Part shown: positions 6,380 through 15,933 of the stretch, piece after piece
Layout: each line of letters opens with the position of its first letter
How positions within the stretch are numbered: the first letter of the stretch is position 1
The notes under the pieces: model-generated
The model's database searches: none
Seen by the model: only the letters and a program-made list of their open reading frames with translations
Told to the model about the DNA's origin: nothing
Source of the DNA: a virus
DNA: 47,308 nt
Reading direction: 5' to 3' (one strand)
Virus record (IMG/VR): IMGVR_UViG_3300045253_000070
Coordinates: 1 to 47,308 of that record
Position numbers and translations under genes: made by a program

Positions 6380-9300
6380 CCGACAAGCTGGTTCAGGAAG
6401 TTCGGGCCGAACGGGGTCAGGTAGTCGCGGAGGTCTTTGTTCTCGGGGAGGTTCAGCCACGGCAAGATCTGTGTCTCCATCGCCTTAGCCCACTCCGCAC
6501 GGTAGTACGACGACTGCCCGTTCGCTTTGATCCCGTCAGCGACCTGCAACGCAGCTTGCCCGATCACCTGGTCGAACTTCTGTTTGGCGGGCATCTCCTG
6601 GTAGAGAGACGTCTTCTCGAACTGGCGGATCCGCGGCTGCGACAACGTGTTCACGTAGTAGCTGTAGCTGCCCCCATACCCCGGCTGCTTGTCCAGGCTC
6701 TTCCAGACGGCCGCGAGCTGCTGCTTCGAGATCGACTGGCCTGGGTAGTCCTTCCGGTACTGCACCTTCGCCGCATCAATCGCAGCCAACGCGGCCGACA
6801 CGTTCGCGGGATGCTTCACACCGAGGAGGTCGAGCTCGTAGTTCGCGAGCGACGTAAACGGCTTAGACGCCAAATAGGCTTCGCGTTCCTGCCGCGTCTT
6901 GGGGTCGAGCATCGCCCACGCCATCCGGACCGGGGAAGGGAACTGGATGCCGTTGATCGTCACCGGGTGGTCTTGCTGGTCGCGCCACGCCCGGAACGCC
7001 GAATCCGCGGCGCTCCGCTTGTCGGACGGCATGGTCTTGATCGCCGTCACCTTCGCGTCATACGCCGCCCAATACTTGTTCACATGGACGGTCTGGTAGG
7101 TGTCGCGGATCTTCCCGAGCGCATCCGTCGGGTACGCCTTGAACACTTCCAGCTTTTGCAGGATCTCCCGTTTGAGGGTCTTGACTTCTTCGGGGGTCTG
7201 CACGTTCGCTTTCACGTACTGCGGGTCGCTCAGCAACGTCAGCTCGTTCTGCAAACTCTTTTGTAGCGGCCCGATGATGTCGCCCTGCTGGCCTTGCAGC
7301 TTCGGGAACGTCGCCGACAAGAAATGGGCCGGGTCGAACTGCGGGTCTTTGTTGACGAGTTTCCCCCACGGCCCGTACGGGATCGTCGTCCCGTTCGGCA
7401 CCCCGCCCTTCGTATCCACCCCGGCAGAGTGCGCGTCATCGACCAGCAGCTTGTTCCGGGTGTTCTGCAACGCCACGTTCAACTCGCGCCGCTTCTGCTC
7501 AAGCGGGATCGACCACTCGCCGGCCTTCTTCGCCTGCGCGTACAAGTCACGCCGCGCAGAGTGGTACGCGTCGAGAGCGTTCGTCCAACGCTGGTAGAAC
7601 TCTTTGTCGTGCAGGAACCGCTTCGGATCCTGATAGACGCCGAAGTGATCCGAGAATCCTGGATGGTCGTCGAGGAACTTCGCGCGGGCTTTCGGGTCGA
7701 TCAGCGCCATGTACTGCGCGAGTAGCTGCTGCTGATCCGTCCTGTCCACGTCAGGGACAACCGGGAGCGGCAGGTTCGCCCGCCAATACTCCTGCCCGAG
7801 CTGGTGCAACAACACCGTCTTGACGGCGGTTGACTCGTTCGCGTAGTGGCCGTGCTCTTTCATGTACTCGAGCTGGTACTCGTTCAGAGCACGGGTGATC
7901 CGGTCGCCGGTCTGTTTGTCGAGGCCCGCGACCGCGTAGCGGTAGGTCGGCGCCTCCATCCCCATGTGGATCTTCAACAGCTTCGTGCCGAGAAACGTCG
8001 CCGTGTCGGAACGGGTGAGGATGTTCCCGGAGGTCCCGGTCGCGCCCTTGATCGCGGCGTCCAACGATCCGCCGGACTTGATGAAGTTGAACACGCCCAC
8101 AGCGAGCGGCGCCGTCTCGTCGTACTCGCGGCCGGGAACCCAGACCAGCCGCTCCAACGGGATCTGCCACTTCTGTCCGAGCACCGTAAACGGGAGACTT
8201 ATCCCGCCGTGCTTGTTGAGGGTGTCGTGGAAGTCAGCGACCGCCGCCGCGTACCTGGGGTTCCGGACGAACGTGGACGCAACCCATTTCCAGTACAGCC
8301 GATGCTTCGTCGCGAAATAGGAGAGCCAGCGTAGATCCTGTTCGACCTGGAGCCGGTTCGCGAAGTCGAGCATGTGGTACTTGACCGTCTTCTCCGCCAC
8401 CTGCGACGCCACATCGAACGCCTCCCGGTCAGGGAAGCCTGCGCCTTTCAGGATCGAGTAGTGTTTCGCGAGCACCGTCTCACCGAAGTTGCTGCGCCAG
8501 AACTTGTTCGGCCGCATGATCACGTTGCCGACCCACCGGCCCGTCAGATCATCGAACGTGCCCCTGGTTTCGACCTGGCCGTGGTCCACCGGGAAGTCCA
8601 ACTCGTTCCGTTTGATCCACTCGCCCAACGCTGGGCCTGCGTCGTGGCCAGCGTTCTCACGGAGCACCGCCGTCGCGTCATCGAACGAGAGTCCCTTGGC
8701 CTGGAACGCTTCCCCGATGGTCTTGTACCGCTGCTCGATCAGCGCCGCGTAATCCTCCGCCGACAGGTCAGGGTTGTTCTTCCGCAGCGACTTCCACAAC
8801 CCGCGGAACTCTTTGTCGTGCAAGATCAGTTGGACGAGCGAACCGTCCTGCGAAGCGAGCAGGGCCTTGGAGTCGAGTTGTCTTCGCAGGAACTCGCCTG
8901 CGGCGGTCATGTGCGATCTGGAGTCCAGCTTCTCGCCGGTGCGGAACGACTCGGTGGTGATGTTCCAGCCGCCCCGGTTGAGCGCCCAGTTCGCCTCGCC
9001 GCCGCGCATCCTGTCCAACAGCGCCCCGTACCGGCGCGCGAGCTCCGGATCTTTCGCGGCCATCCCCGCTAGCTCTTTCTTCGCGGCTCGTACTTCGGGG
9101 GTGAGCGCGTCACCGATGCCGCCAACAACCGCGCGCAACCCGTCACCGATCGAGTGCTTCCAGAACAGCGAGAACCCGCCCAGACCGGTGAGAGGGTTGG
9201 CGCCGGAGAGGATGATTCGGGCGTGAACCTTCGCCGCCTTGTTCAGCCCGGCGTTCACTTTCTGGGTGAACGTCTCGATGCTCTTTAGCGCGTCCTCGGT

Positions 9301-11379
9301 TTTCGGCTCCTGGCCGCCGGGGAACTTGAACACCGACGGAGCCTCAGTCTCCACAAGCGCCGTGAACGGGTCGCCCTGTACCTCGGTGCCTTGCCGCCCG
9401 TACTTCTCATGGTAGAGCTGCTTGATCTGCTGCTCTACCGACTGGATCCCGCGGATGTTCTCCTTCCCCTGAAATCTCACAAGGTCGGACTCAAGTTTGT
9501 TCGCGAGCGCGTAAGTGTCGTCGCCCAGCTTGTGCTTCACCACGAAGTTGAACACGCGCTCCGGCAGGATGTCCTGGAAGTAGCCGAGCCTGCCGCCCTG
9601 CGGAGCCGCATGAGCGACAGCCGAACGCAACGTCGCGACGAAGTCACCTGCGCGCGAGTTCAGGGCGCTGTTGCTGCCGCGCGTCTTGGCGTCGAACGCG
9701 TCAGCCCACTCACGCAGGCCGTTCTTCTGCGCCGTAAGCCACTGGCCGGCCTTCCCCGGTGTCGGCAGCTTCGCGGTACGCAAGCTGGTTAGCGTCGGCC
9801 CTGTCACGGTCGCGACCTTGTCGCCCATCGCGACCTCGGTGCGCCCGGTCGCGTACAGCTCCGCGACATGGTTCGCGAACTGCTCCTGCGACATAAGCCC
9901 CTGCTTCACCAACGGCGCCGCCCGAGCCACCAGGGCGCGTGTCCCTTGGCCGCCCTCGAGCCTCGAGGCCGCCCGCCCGATCCCGTCCGAGCCGTACTTG
10001 ACGAGATCCTGGTACGACCAGCGCGCCGCGGTGTTTAGGTAGGTGGAGTTCTTTGCGACCGCGAGGTCCCCGGCGGCTACGCGTTCCCCGGTGAACGATG
10101 CTTTGCGGAGCAGGATGAGATCGCCTGCGGGGTTGAGCAGGCCTTGGTCGAGGTTGGCGAGGAACCCTTTCTCGTTGACGGGGACGAAGCCGCCGCCGAA
10201 CGCGCGCAACCATGTCGGGTTCGCGTGCAACTGCTCCCGCGCTTTCGACAGTGCTTCGTCGTAGGTGAGGCCTTTCCCGTGCAGCCCGATCATGTACGCG
10301 GCGAACGTGTTACCGGCCGCCATATCCGCTTTCACTTGCGACACTGTCCCACCGACTGTGTCCAACGTCAGGCCGGCCGACCGCGTGAGGCCGTGCAAGC
10401 CGATGTTGAGCGGGTTGCTCGACGAGCCTTTCAGGTAGCCGGGGAGCGACGCGAGGTCCTGCCAGAAGCCGCCGTGCCCGAACAGCGGGAGCGGCATCGC
10501 CTGCATGAACTGGCCCCACAACCCGTGCGATGTCGCGGCCTGCTTCGCGTGCCACGCCTTGATGTACGCCCCAGTGTTAGTACCGAACCCGGATGCTTGG
10601 GCGTCGAAAGCGACTTGTTTCGCGAAGTAGTCCTTCGACCTTGTCCAGTTGGAGAGTGCTTTGACCCAGGTGTCGTTGATCGTCCCCGTCACCGGCAGGC
10701 TAGTGCCCATCTCCTTGTTCAACTCCTGCTGCGCCTGGCTGATGGTTAACACCGCGCGCCGCGCCTGCTGCGTGTCCTGCGTCGTCACCCCCGTGTACTG
10801 CGACAAAGGGTCGATCGCCGCCAGCTTCGCGTTCGACGTCGGAGTCGGGACAGGCGAGTTGAGGAAGCTGATGGCGTGGTAGAACGCGTTAGCGTCCGCG
10901 ATCGGCAAAGATCCCGCCGCCACCATCGGGTACTTCTTCTCGTACTCAGCCGCCGTCAACTGGGCCGGCGCTTTAGGAGCCTGCGGCGGCTGGGGTGCGG
11001 CTAGTTCGGGGTGGAGTAGGTGGAGGAGCGGGTTGTCCGGCTGGACGATCCCGTCGGGGCGGGTGATGAAGTAGTCGTACGGGTTCGCCGCCTTATGCGC
11101 CGCGAGCACGCTCTTGGCTTGGGCTTGCGCGTTCGATGTGACGCTGAAAAGGGCCGGGTACTGGGCCGGGTCAGCGTTCCGTGTGACGGAGAGGACGAGG
11201 GCGGGGGACGGGTCGTAGCCGAGGCCGTGACGGTGCGAGTCAACGACGGCCTGCACGCGGTCGTTGAAGTCGTGGATGTCCCCGGAGAACCCGTTGGCTT
11301 GGAGGACGGGGACTGGCTTCGAGCGCGGGCGGGCGACAGGCGGGGCGGTTGGGAGGGCTACGCCAGGATCGACAGGCAT
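6376..11379 (-). CDS. Giant internal/ejection-type virion protein (1,667 residues)
   Basis: The longest gene in the genome, its ATG overlapping nothing but directly following the TAA of the M23-like gene. It is mostly helical and hydrophilic. A peptidoglycan-binding-like helical block lies at about 190-250 (TISQAQQELNKEMGTSLPVT). A moderately hydrophobic patch is at about 715-760 (IILSGANPLTGLGGFSLFW). Between a transglycosylase and an M23-like protein, it is the likely counterpart of the large ejection proteins of podoviruses (T7 gp15/gp16 type). A tape measure is less likely because the long heptad-repeat and hydrophobic pattern is missing and no tail-tube genes follow. Confidence 0.65.
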   Translation of the reverse strand: MPVDPGVALPTAPPVARPRSKPVPVLQANGFSGDIHDFNDRVQAVVDSHRHGLGYDPSPALVLSVTRNADPAQYPALFSVTSNAQAQAKSVLAAHKAANPYDYFITRPDGIVQPDNPLLHLLHPELAAPQPPQAPKAPAQLTAAEYEKKYPMVAAGSLPIADANAFYHAISFLNSPVPTPTSNAKLAAIDPLSQYTGVTTQDTQQARRAVLTISQAQQELNKEMGTSLPVTGTINDTWVKALSNWTRSKDYFAKQVAFDAQASGFGTNTGAYIKAWHAKQAATSHGLWGQFMQAMPLPLFGHGGFWQDLASLPGYLKGSSSNPLNIGLHGLTRSAGLTLDTVGGTVSQVKADMAAGNTFAAYMIGLHGKGLTYDEALSKAREQLHANPTWLRAFGGGFVPVNEKGFLANLDQGLLNPAGDLILLRKASFTGERVAAGDLAVAKNSTYLNTAARWSYQDLVKYGSDGIGRAASRLEGGQGTRALVARAAPLVKQGLMSQEQFANHVAELYATGRTEVAMGDKVATVTGPTLTSLRTAKLPTPGKAGQWLTAQKNGLREWADAFDAKTRGSNSALNSRAGDFVATLRSAVAHAAPQGGRLGYFQDILPERVFNFVVKHKLGDDTYALANKLESDLVRFQGKENIRGIQSVEQQIKQLYHEKYGRQGTEVQGDPFTALVETEAPSVFKFPGGQEPKTEDALKSIETFTQKVNAGLNKAAKVHARIILSGANPLTGLGGFSLFWKHSIGDGLRAVVGGIGDALTPEVRAAKKELAGMAAKDPELARRYGALLDRMRGGEANWALNRGGWNITTESFRTGEKLDSRSHMTAAGEFLRRQLDSKALLASQDGSLVQLILHDKEFRGLWKSLRKNNPDLSAEDYAALIEQRYKTIGEAFQAKGLSFDDATAVLRENAGHDAGPALGEWIKRNELDFPVDHGQVETRGTFDDLTGRWVGNVIMRPNKFWRSNFGETVLAKHYSILKGAGFPDREAFDVASQVAEKTVKYHMLDFANRLQVEQDLRWLSYFATKHRLYWKWVASTFVRNPRYAAAVADFHDTLNKHGGISLPFTVLGQKWQIPLERLVWVPGREYDETAPLAVGVFNFIKSGGSLDAAIKGATGTSGNILTRSDTATFLGTKLLKIHMGMEAPTYRYAVAGLDKQTGDRITRALNEYQLEYMKEHGHYANESTAVKTVLLHQLGQEYWRANLPLPVVPDVDRTDQQQLLAQYMALIDPKARAKFLDDHPGFSDHFGVYQDPKRFLHDKEFYQRWTNALDAYHSARRDLYAQAKKAGEWSIPLEQKRRELNVALQNTRNKLLVDDAHSAGVDTKGGVPNGTTIPYGPWGKLVNKDPQFDPAHFLSATFPKLQGQQGDIIGPLQKSLQNELTLLSDPQYVKANVQTPEEVKTLKREILQKLEVFKAYPTDALGKIRDTYQTVHVNKYWAAYDAKVTAIKTMPSDKRSAADSAFRAWRDQQDHPVTINGIQFPSPVRMAWAMLDPKTRQEREAYLASKPFTSLANYELDLLGVKHPANVSAALAAIDAAKVQYRKDYPGQSISKQQLAAVWKSLDKQPGYGGSYSYYVNTLSQPRIRQFEKTSLYQEMPAKQKFDQVIGQAALQVADGIKANGQSSYYRAEWAKAMETQILPWLNLPENKDLRDYLTPFGPNFLNQLVG

Positions 11380-12045
11380 TTACCCTCCGGTTGTTGCGGT
11401 CTGCCAGATCTGCGCGAAGTTCGCGGCCTCCGGCGGCGCGGCCGGGTCCGCGGCGATCCGCTGCCACGTCTCAGCGAACAGGCGTGGGTTCGGGCCGTCG
11501 GCGGGGATGGTGCCGGGGTCGTACGCTTGCGGCTGCGCCAGCCCCGGCCCGACCGGTGGCGGCGTCTGGGCGGGTAGGACTGCCGCCCCGCTCCCCTGGG
11601 GGGGCGCGGCCGAGGGCGGGCTCGACGCGCCAGGGGCGGCAGACTGCGAAAGATTCGTGACGAACTGCTGAAAGCTTTTCGCGGACCCCGCCAACGGTGC
11701 GCCCTTGTTCGCGAACCCGATCTCCGTCCACCCCGAAAGGTTCCCCGCGTTCCCCAGGCCGTGCGTCAACAAGGTCGCGACCGAGTCGCCCGCGCCGACG
11801 ATCTCGCCTACATGGACGACAGGCTGGGCGTGGCCGACGTAGATCTGGCGGCCTTTCATCGGTCCGTCAAGGAGGGTGTAGTAGACGGCTTTCCCGAACC
11901 CGCCCGGATCGGATTTGACAGCATCGACTCGGGCACGGCCGATCGCGACGACGGGGTCGCCGGGTTTGCCTTGGTAGTCGATGCCCTGGTCGAGCCTGCG
12001 TACCGCCCCCTGGACGGGAGCTACGTAGCTACTGGGCTGCGCCAT
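11380..12045 (-). CDS. M23 peptidase-like virion protein, degenerate active site
   Basis: 221 residues. The region 15-115 has the M23 (lysostaphin-type) beta pattern: GIDYQGKPGDPVVAIGRARV, then IYVGHAQPVVHVGEIVGAGD and GWTEIGFA. The first zinc ligand position normally HxxxD has DQGID and the HxH site reads GHAQ, so catalytic zinc binding is doubtful. The C-terminal 90 residues are Ala/Pro/Gly-rich. Its TAA abuts the ATG of the 1,667-residue gene. It probably binds or formerly cut peptidoglycan during entry. Confidence 0.65.
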   Translation of the reverse strand: MAQPSSYVAPVQGAVRRLDQGIDYQGKPGDPVVAIGRARVDAVKSDPGGFGKAVYYTLLDGPMKGRQIYVGHAQPVVHVGEIVGAGDSVATLLTHGLGNAGNLSGWTEIGFANKGAPLAGSAKSFQQFVTNLSQSAAPGASSPPSAAPPQGSGAAVLPAQTPPPVGPGLAQPQAYDPGTIPADGPNPRLFAETWQRIAADPAAPPEAANFAQIWQTATTGG

Positions 12046-12382
12046 TGGCTGCCTGCGCCGCGAGCTGCTGCACCAGCGGCGAAGCGCCCGGCACGCGGGC
12101 GACCTGCTGCCAGAACGCCGCCACCGCGGCCGTACCGGTCACCTGGGATGGTGCGCCGGGTGCGACGCCCGGCTGCACAGGGGCAGGCTGCGGTTGTTTC
12201 CCTGCGGACCGTTTCGCACGCCTGGGGGCGTCGATGACGGACGCTGCGGCTGCGCCGCCGGCGAGCGGGGCGGCCTGCTTGTTCGCACCGGTCTGGAGTC
12301 CTTCCCCGTAGGCGGGTTCGGGGGCGAAATGGTCGAAACTGTTGACGCCTGCCGGGTTGTTGACCTGGCCCGGGTTCGGCAT
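12029..12382 (-). CDS. Small virion-module protein, Ala/Pro-rich
   Basis: 117 residues, overlapping the M23-like start by 17 bases. A disordered N-terminal half (SFDHFAPEPAYGEGLQTGAN) and a basic patch (DAPRRAKRSAGKQ) precede a short helical end (AVAAFWQQVARV). No recognised family; it is coupled by overlap to the ejection-type genes. Confidence 0.6.
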   Translation of the reverse strand: MPNPGQVNNPAGVNSFDHFAPEPAYGEGLQTGANKQAAPLAGGAAAASVIDAPRRAKRSAGKQPQPAPVQPGVAPGAPSQVTGTAAVAAFWQQVARVPGASPLVQQLAAQAANGAAQ

Positions 12383-12637
12383 CTACTGGTAGCCGATGGT
12401 GACGTCAGCGTTCGCGACACTGATCGCGGCGAAGATCCCGTTCGGGCACCGGATCCCGTACCAGAAAGACCCCTGGTTCGTGCAAGCGATCGTCGCGACA
12501 CAGTTCGACGCGGTCGCCGAAGTGGTGTCGTTATAGATTTTCAGGATCGCGCCGGAACCACCGGTGTTGACATTCACCGACCAGAGGACGGCACCGCCGT
12601 TGGCGGTCGCGATCGACGCCGTCGTAGACGTCGTCAT
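12383..12637 (-). CDS. Small beta-rich virion protein, unknown
   Basis: 84 residues. I chose the ATG at 12637 (MTTSTTASIATANGGAVLWS) because GGAG lies 5-6 bases upstream; a longer form would add seven residues. Two cysteines flank GSFWYGIRCPNG. The composition (Thr, Ser, Asn, alternating hydrophobics) fits a small beta-sandwich decoration or fibre accessory. No family recognised. Confidence 0.6.
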   Translation of the reverse strand: MTTSTTASIATANGGAVLWSVNVNTGGSGAILKIYNDTTSATASNCVATIACTNQGSFWYGIRCPNGIFAAISVANADVTIGYQ

Positions 12638-12662
12638 GTTCACTCCATTCAAATGCACTTCT

Positions 12663-13658
12663 TCATCCTCCTAGTCCGAGCAGATGGAAGAACGCTGCCG
12701 CCCCGCCACCGGAACCAGCGCCGGTGGAGGCGGCGGCGATGTCGGGGCCGAGCACGTTCGACGGGGTAGCGGAACTCGTGCCGCCGTCGTTGGTCGCTGT
12801 CACGTTGCAGCGCAAGTAGTCGTTCAGTTCCCCGGCCGCGATCAGATAGCTCGAGCTGGTAGCAGAAGCGATGTTCGCCCACCCCGTCGAACCGTCTGCG
12901 GAGTCCTGCCACTGGTACGCGTAACTCGACGGCGTGCTCGTCCACGTCCCCGTCGTGCAGGAGACCGACCGCCCGACCTGCGCTGTCCCCGAAGCGACCG
13001 GGGCAACCGAGTTGGTGGGGATTGCAAGCGTAACGATCGCTGACGCGTTCGAGTTAGCCGACGGCGTCGCCGCATTCGTGTTATGGGCAGTGACGACACA
13101 GCGGACGTGGCAGGTGTCGTCCGCCGTGACAAGCGCGTAGGTGGACGCGGTCGCGGCACCGATGTTTCCGTACGAGCTGTTCCCCGCGACGTCGCGTTGC
13201 CACTGGTAGCTGTAGGTCGGGTTCGACCCGGCCATGTTCGCCCACGTCCCCGTCGTGCAAGACAACGTCTGGCCGACAGTCGTGGTCCCCGACTCGGCTG
13301 GGGCAACCGAGTTTGTCGCGGCGGGCTCGATGATGAGGCCGACCGCGGACGCGGCCACGCTCGTCGCGAAGCTCTCGTCGGTGTCCGTGACAACCGACCG
13401 GACGTGGCAGCCGTCGTCGGCGTCCACTAGCGCATAGGTGGACGCGGTGGCGCCACCGATGTTCGAGAAGACGCTGTTACCGGCTACGTCACGCTGCCAC
13501 TTATACGTATAGACGGGGAAAAGGTCGTCGGTCCACGTACCGTTCGTCGTCGTCAACGTCTGGCCGACACTGATCGTCCCCGACACGACCGGGAGAACAG
13601 TGTTGACGGGGACGACGGCCTGGAGTGGGCCTACTTCAAGGAATGCTGGGGCCGGCAC
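12663..13658 (-). CDS. Virion protein with three Ig-like repeats
   Basis: 331 residues. After a short N-terminus, three Ig-like repeats of about 90 residues each contain the signature GQTL-x-x-x-xGTW ... YxYxWQRDVAGN ... ATASTYALVxADD ... HVRxVVT. The third is the most diverged (YAYQWQDSADGSTGWANIAS). A Gly/Ala-rich end (GAGSGGGAAAFFHLLGLGG) follows. Such Ig-like modules decorate tails and capsids and are thought to bind cell-surface sugars. A closely similar module is in the 432-residue protein (14577-15875), so the module has been duplicated between genes. Confidence 0.7.
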   Translation of the reverse strand: MPAPAFLEVGPLQAVVPVNTVLPVVSGTISVGQTLTTTNGTWTDDLFPVYTYKWQRDVAGNSVFSNIGGATASTYALVDADDGCHVRSVVTDTDESFATSVAASAVGLIIEPAATNSVAPAESGTTTVGQTLSCTTGTWANMAGSNPTYSYQWQRDVAGNSSYGNIGAATASTYALVTADDTCHVRCVVTAHNTNAATPSANSNASAIVTLAIPTNSVAPVASGTAQVGRSVSCTTGTWTSTPSSYAYQWQDSADGSTGWANIASATSSSYLIAAGELNDYLRCNVTATNDGGTSSATPSNVLGPDIAAASTGAGSGGGAAAFFHLLGLGG

Positions 13659-14558
13659 TTACGCGGCCCAGAGCTCGAAGATGAACGCTCCGTCCGCGTT
13701 CGCGCCGGAGTTGTTGTCGGCGCCGCCGTACCGGATCGGCGTGGTAGAACCACCCACGACTTGTACTGCGTACGCGGCGTCGTAGGTGTGTGAGCCGCCG
13801 CTGACGCCGGTGATGACCCCGGACGCTTCCCACGGGACCGCGGACGAGGCGGCGAACGTGTCGGTCTGCGCCTGGATCGGCGCCTGCCTCGCGACGACAG
13901 TGGACGATTCGAGGATGCCGAGGAGGATCTGTCCGGCGGTTGTCGTCCCGCGGGTTTGGCAGCGGATCCGCCACATGACGTTGCCTGACGCGGGGGCGGT
14001 GAACGTGAGCCGCAGGTTCGTCGTGTCCACGGCGGTCATCGCCAAGAGCGACGTGGTAGCCTTCGTTACTGCCCCGGCAGGGTCGTAGGCGGCGCCCCCG
14101 AGAAGGTTTGGGCAGTTCCATACCTCGAACACTGCGCCGCCCCACGCGTCGTTCCCGGCGGTATCGTTTGCGCCGCCGTACACGACGTTCGTGGACGCGA
14201 TCACGACCTGTACCGCGTAGGCGGCGTCCCACGTGTAGCTGTTGCCGGGGGTGAGGCCGGTTACGGGGCCGGAGACTTCCTGGGTGAGCGCCGTCGTCGC
14301 CAACGACTGCGCCCGGTTCCCCATCGGGGAGCCGCGGAACCGGATCGTCGCGCCGTCGAGGACGCCGAGGAGGAGATGCGGGAACGTTGTCGCACCAGCG
14401 ACAGGGACGCGCACCCGGACCCACACGATCCCTGACGCCGGTGCGGTGAACGTGACCCGCAGGTTTGTCGTGTCGAACGCCGTCATCGCCAATAGCGACG
14501 CCGTCGACTTCGTGACCGAGGTTGCGGGGTCGTAGAGTTTGCCTGCGAGGAGAGCCAA
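13659..14558 (-). CDS. Virion protein made of two tandem homologous domains
   Basis: 299 residues that divide into two similar halves (about 1-148 and 149-299). Each has YDPA-x-x-VTK-x-T-x-SLLAMTA-x-DTTNL-R-x-TFTAPASG and ends in a YDAAYAVQVV ... GxA/V-F-E-W type stretch. This is an internal duplication of an all-beta domain, probably a receptor-binding or appendage protein. The DTTNLxVTFTxPxSG core recurs in a 68-residue early protein at 36909-37115. Confidence 0.7.
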   Translation of the reverse strand: MALLAGKLYDPATSVTKSTASLLAMTAFDTTNLRVTFTAPASGIVWVRVRVPVAGATTFPHLLLGVLDGATIRFRGSPMGNRAQSLATTALTQEVSGPVTGLTPGNSYTWDAAYAVQVVIASTNVVYGGANDTAGNDAWGGAVFEVWNCPNLLGGAAYDPAGAVTKATTSLLAMTAVDTTNLRLTFTAPASGNVMWRIRCQTRGTTTAGQILLGILESSTVVARQAPIQAQTDTFAASSAVPWEASGVITGVSGGSHTYDAAYAVQVVGGSTTPIRYGGADNNSGANADGAFIFELWAA

Positions 14559-14576
14559 GGCGAGACCTTTCGTTCG

Positions 14577-15875
14577 TTAGGGCTTGCTGCGGGAGAACAC
14601 GGCGCCGGGGCCGTCAGCGATGACCTGGCCCTCCGCGCTCGCCTCGACCGGGTCAGCCGGGAGCTGGAAGTAGTGGTACGGCCGCTGCCTCGCCTGCGGA
14701 AACTTCGGCTGGTAGCCGTTGTCGGTGATCGGCCCCGGCAGCAGGTTCAGCGTCAACACCGGCGTAAGAGCGGGGGTGCCGCGTACGTCGAGCTTCGCCG
14801 CGTTCAACGTCGGCGAATACGTCTGGAACCCCGGCGTATAAACCGGAAGCGACGTGTTCGCGCAAACATCGACCTTGCCCGCGTTCAGCGACGGCGCATA
14901 CGACGGGCTTATCAGCCCGACCTGGTTCGAGTTCGCCGACGTCGCGCCGATGCCGTCGGTGTCGGTGACGACGCACCGCACCTTGTTCCCGAGATCCGCG
15001 CCAACCGTCGTATAGGTGCTGGCGGTGGCCGACGAGATGTTGGTGAAGGAGCCGTTACCGGCGGTGTCGCGCTGCCACTGGTACGTCTTGACGCCGGAAC
15101 CGTCGTCCGTCCACGTGCCCGCCGTAGACGTGAGGACCTGTCCTTGCCAGGTGTTGCCTGATACGACCGGGGCGCCGGTGTTAGCCGGCGGTGACGCGCC
15201 GGAGTCGGTGTACTTGAACGTCGCGATCAGGCCGCCAGCGGTCTCGGTGGTCCCGAGCGTCGCGGTAGCCGACTGCGTCCCTGTGGAGGAGACGAACTTG
15301 TGGACCGTCGACATCGATATGGACCCGGTCGATGTCGTCTGCTGCGTGGTAGCGGTCTGCGTCCACCCGCCGGGGGCGGTGAATGTTGGCGCGTTCGCGT
15401 ACAGGAACGACGCGAACAGAACCTCGACCGCCTGCGTCGTAGCGGCGGTAGTACCTGTGACGGGATTGGTAGTGGTGGTCTGGTTCGCGGACGAGGCGGT
15501 CTTGTCGAGCGATATCGTGTTCGACCCGGCGAGCTTCTTGACGATGATCGCCTTATGCGAACTGCCGCCCGTCGTGAACTTCACTTTCGACACGCCCGCG
15601 GTCATCGCGGTAGCGCAGACGACGTACCAGAGGCCGTGCCGGTGCGCCGAGTTCTCCGACGCCTGCGCGGCGAGCGTGTACGTGTGCGTCCCGAACGTTG
15701 TCCCGTCAGCCGAGTCGGTAATGGAGCCGTTCGAGAGGGCGTCGGTTGTGTCGCCTTCGGCTTCGACAACGATCAGGTCGCCTACAGCGATCGAGCTGGT
15801 AAGCGTCAACGTGTAGGTGGTTCCTGCCGCGCCGGGGTTGACTCCGGCGGCTACCTCGATGACGTTCGCCGACAA
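14577..15875 (-). CDS. Fibre/appendage protein with Ig-like module
   Basis: 432 residues. The TTG start (TTGTCGGCGAACGTC) is supported by AGGAG upstream. Residues 1-225 are a beta-rich Thr/Ser domain, 230-320 an Ig-like module (GTWTDDGSGVKTYQWQRDTA) closely matching those of 12663-13658, and 325-432 a Pro-rich end (FPQARQRPYHYFQLPADPVE). Likely part of the tail appendage complex. The 161-base gap upstream holds a plus-strand small gene. Confidence 0.65.
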   Translation of the reverse strand: MSANVIEVAAGVNPGAAGTTYTLTLTSSIAVGDLIVVEAEGDTTDALSNGSITDSADGTTFGTHTYTLAAQASENSAHRHGLWYVVCATAMTAGVSKVKFTTGGSSHKAIIVKKLAGSNTISLDKTASSANQTTTTNPVTGTTAATTQAVEVLFASFLYANAPTFTAPGGWTQTATTQQTTSTGSISMSTVHKFVSSTGTQSATATLGTTETAGGLIATFKYTDSGASPPANTGAPVVSGNTWQGQVLTSTAGTWTDDGSGVKTYQWQRDTAGNGSFTNISSATASTYTTVGADLGNKVRCVVTDTDGIGATSANSNQVGLISPSYAPSLNAGKVDVCANTSLPVYTPGFQTYSPTLNAAKLDVRGTPALTPVLTLNLLPGPITDNGYQPKFPQARQRPYHYFQLPADPVEASAEGQVIADGPGAVFSRSKP

Positions 15876-15895
15876 CAGCCTCTCCTAACGGTGGG

Positions 15896-15925
15896 TTGCG
15901 CGAGAGGCCGCAGCCGCGGCATAAT
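15896..15925 (+). promoter_or_regulatory. Leaderless-type promoter for plus-strand gene at 15934
   Basis: TTGCGC (15896-15901), an 18-base spacer and a good -10 CATAAT (15920-15925, 5 of 6) precede the GTG at 15934 by 8 bases, so transcription would start at or next to the start codon. Leaderless mRNAs are common in actinobacteria. The -35 is weak (3 of 6). Confidence 0.45.
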
Positions 15926-15933
15926 CCCGGGAC

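Noticed and set aside
6376-11379. Tape-measure protein of a long-tailed phage
   Set aside because: No tail tube, sheath or tail assembly chaperone frameshift genes are present, and neighbours are transglycosylase and M23-like proteins typical of ejection modules.
15016-15816. 266-codon plus-strand open frame
   Set aside because: Fully antisense to the 432-residue appendage gene, no ribosome site, composition typical of a complementary frame.
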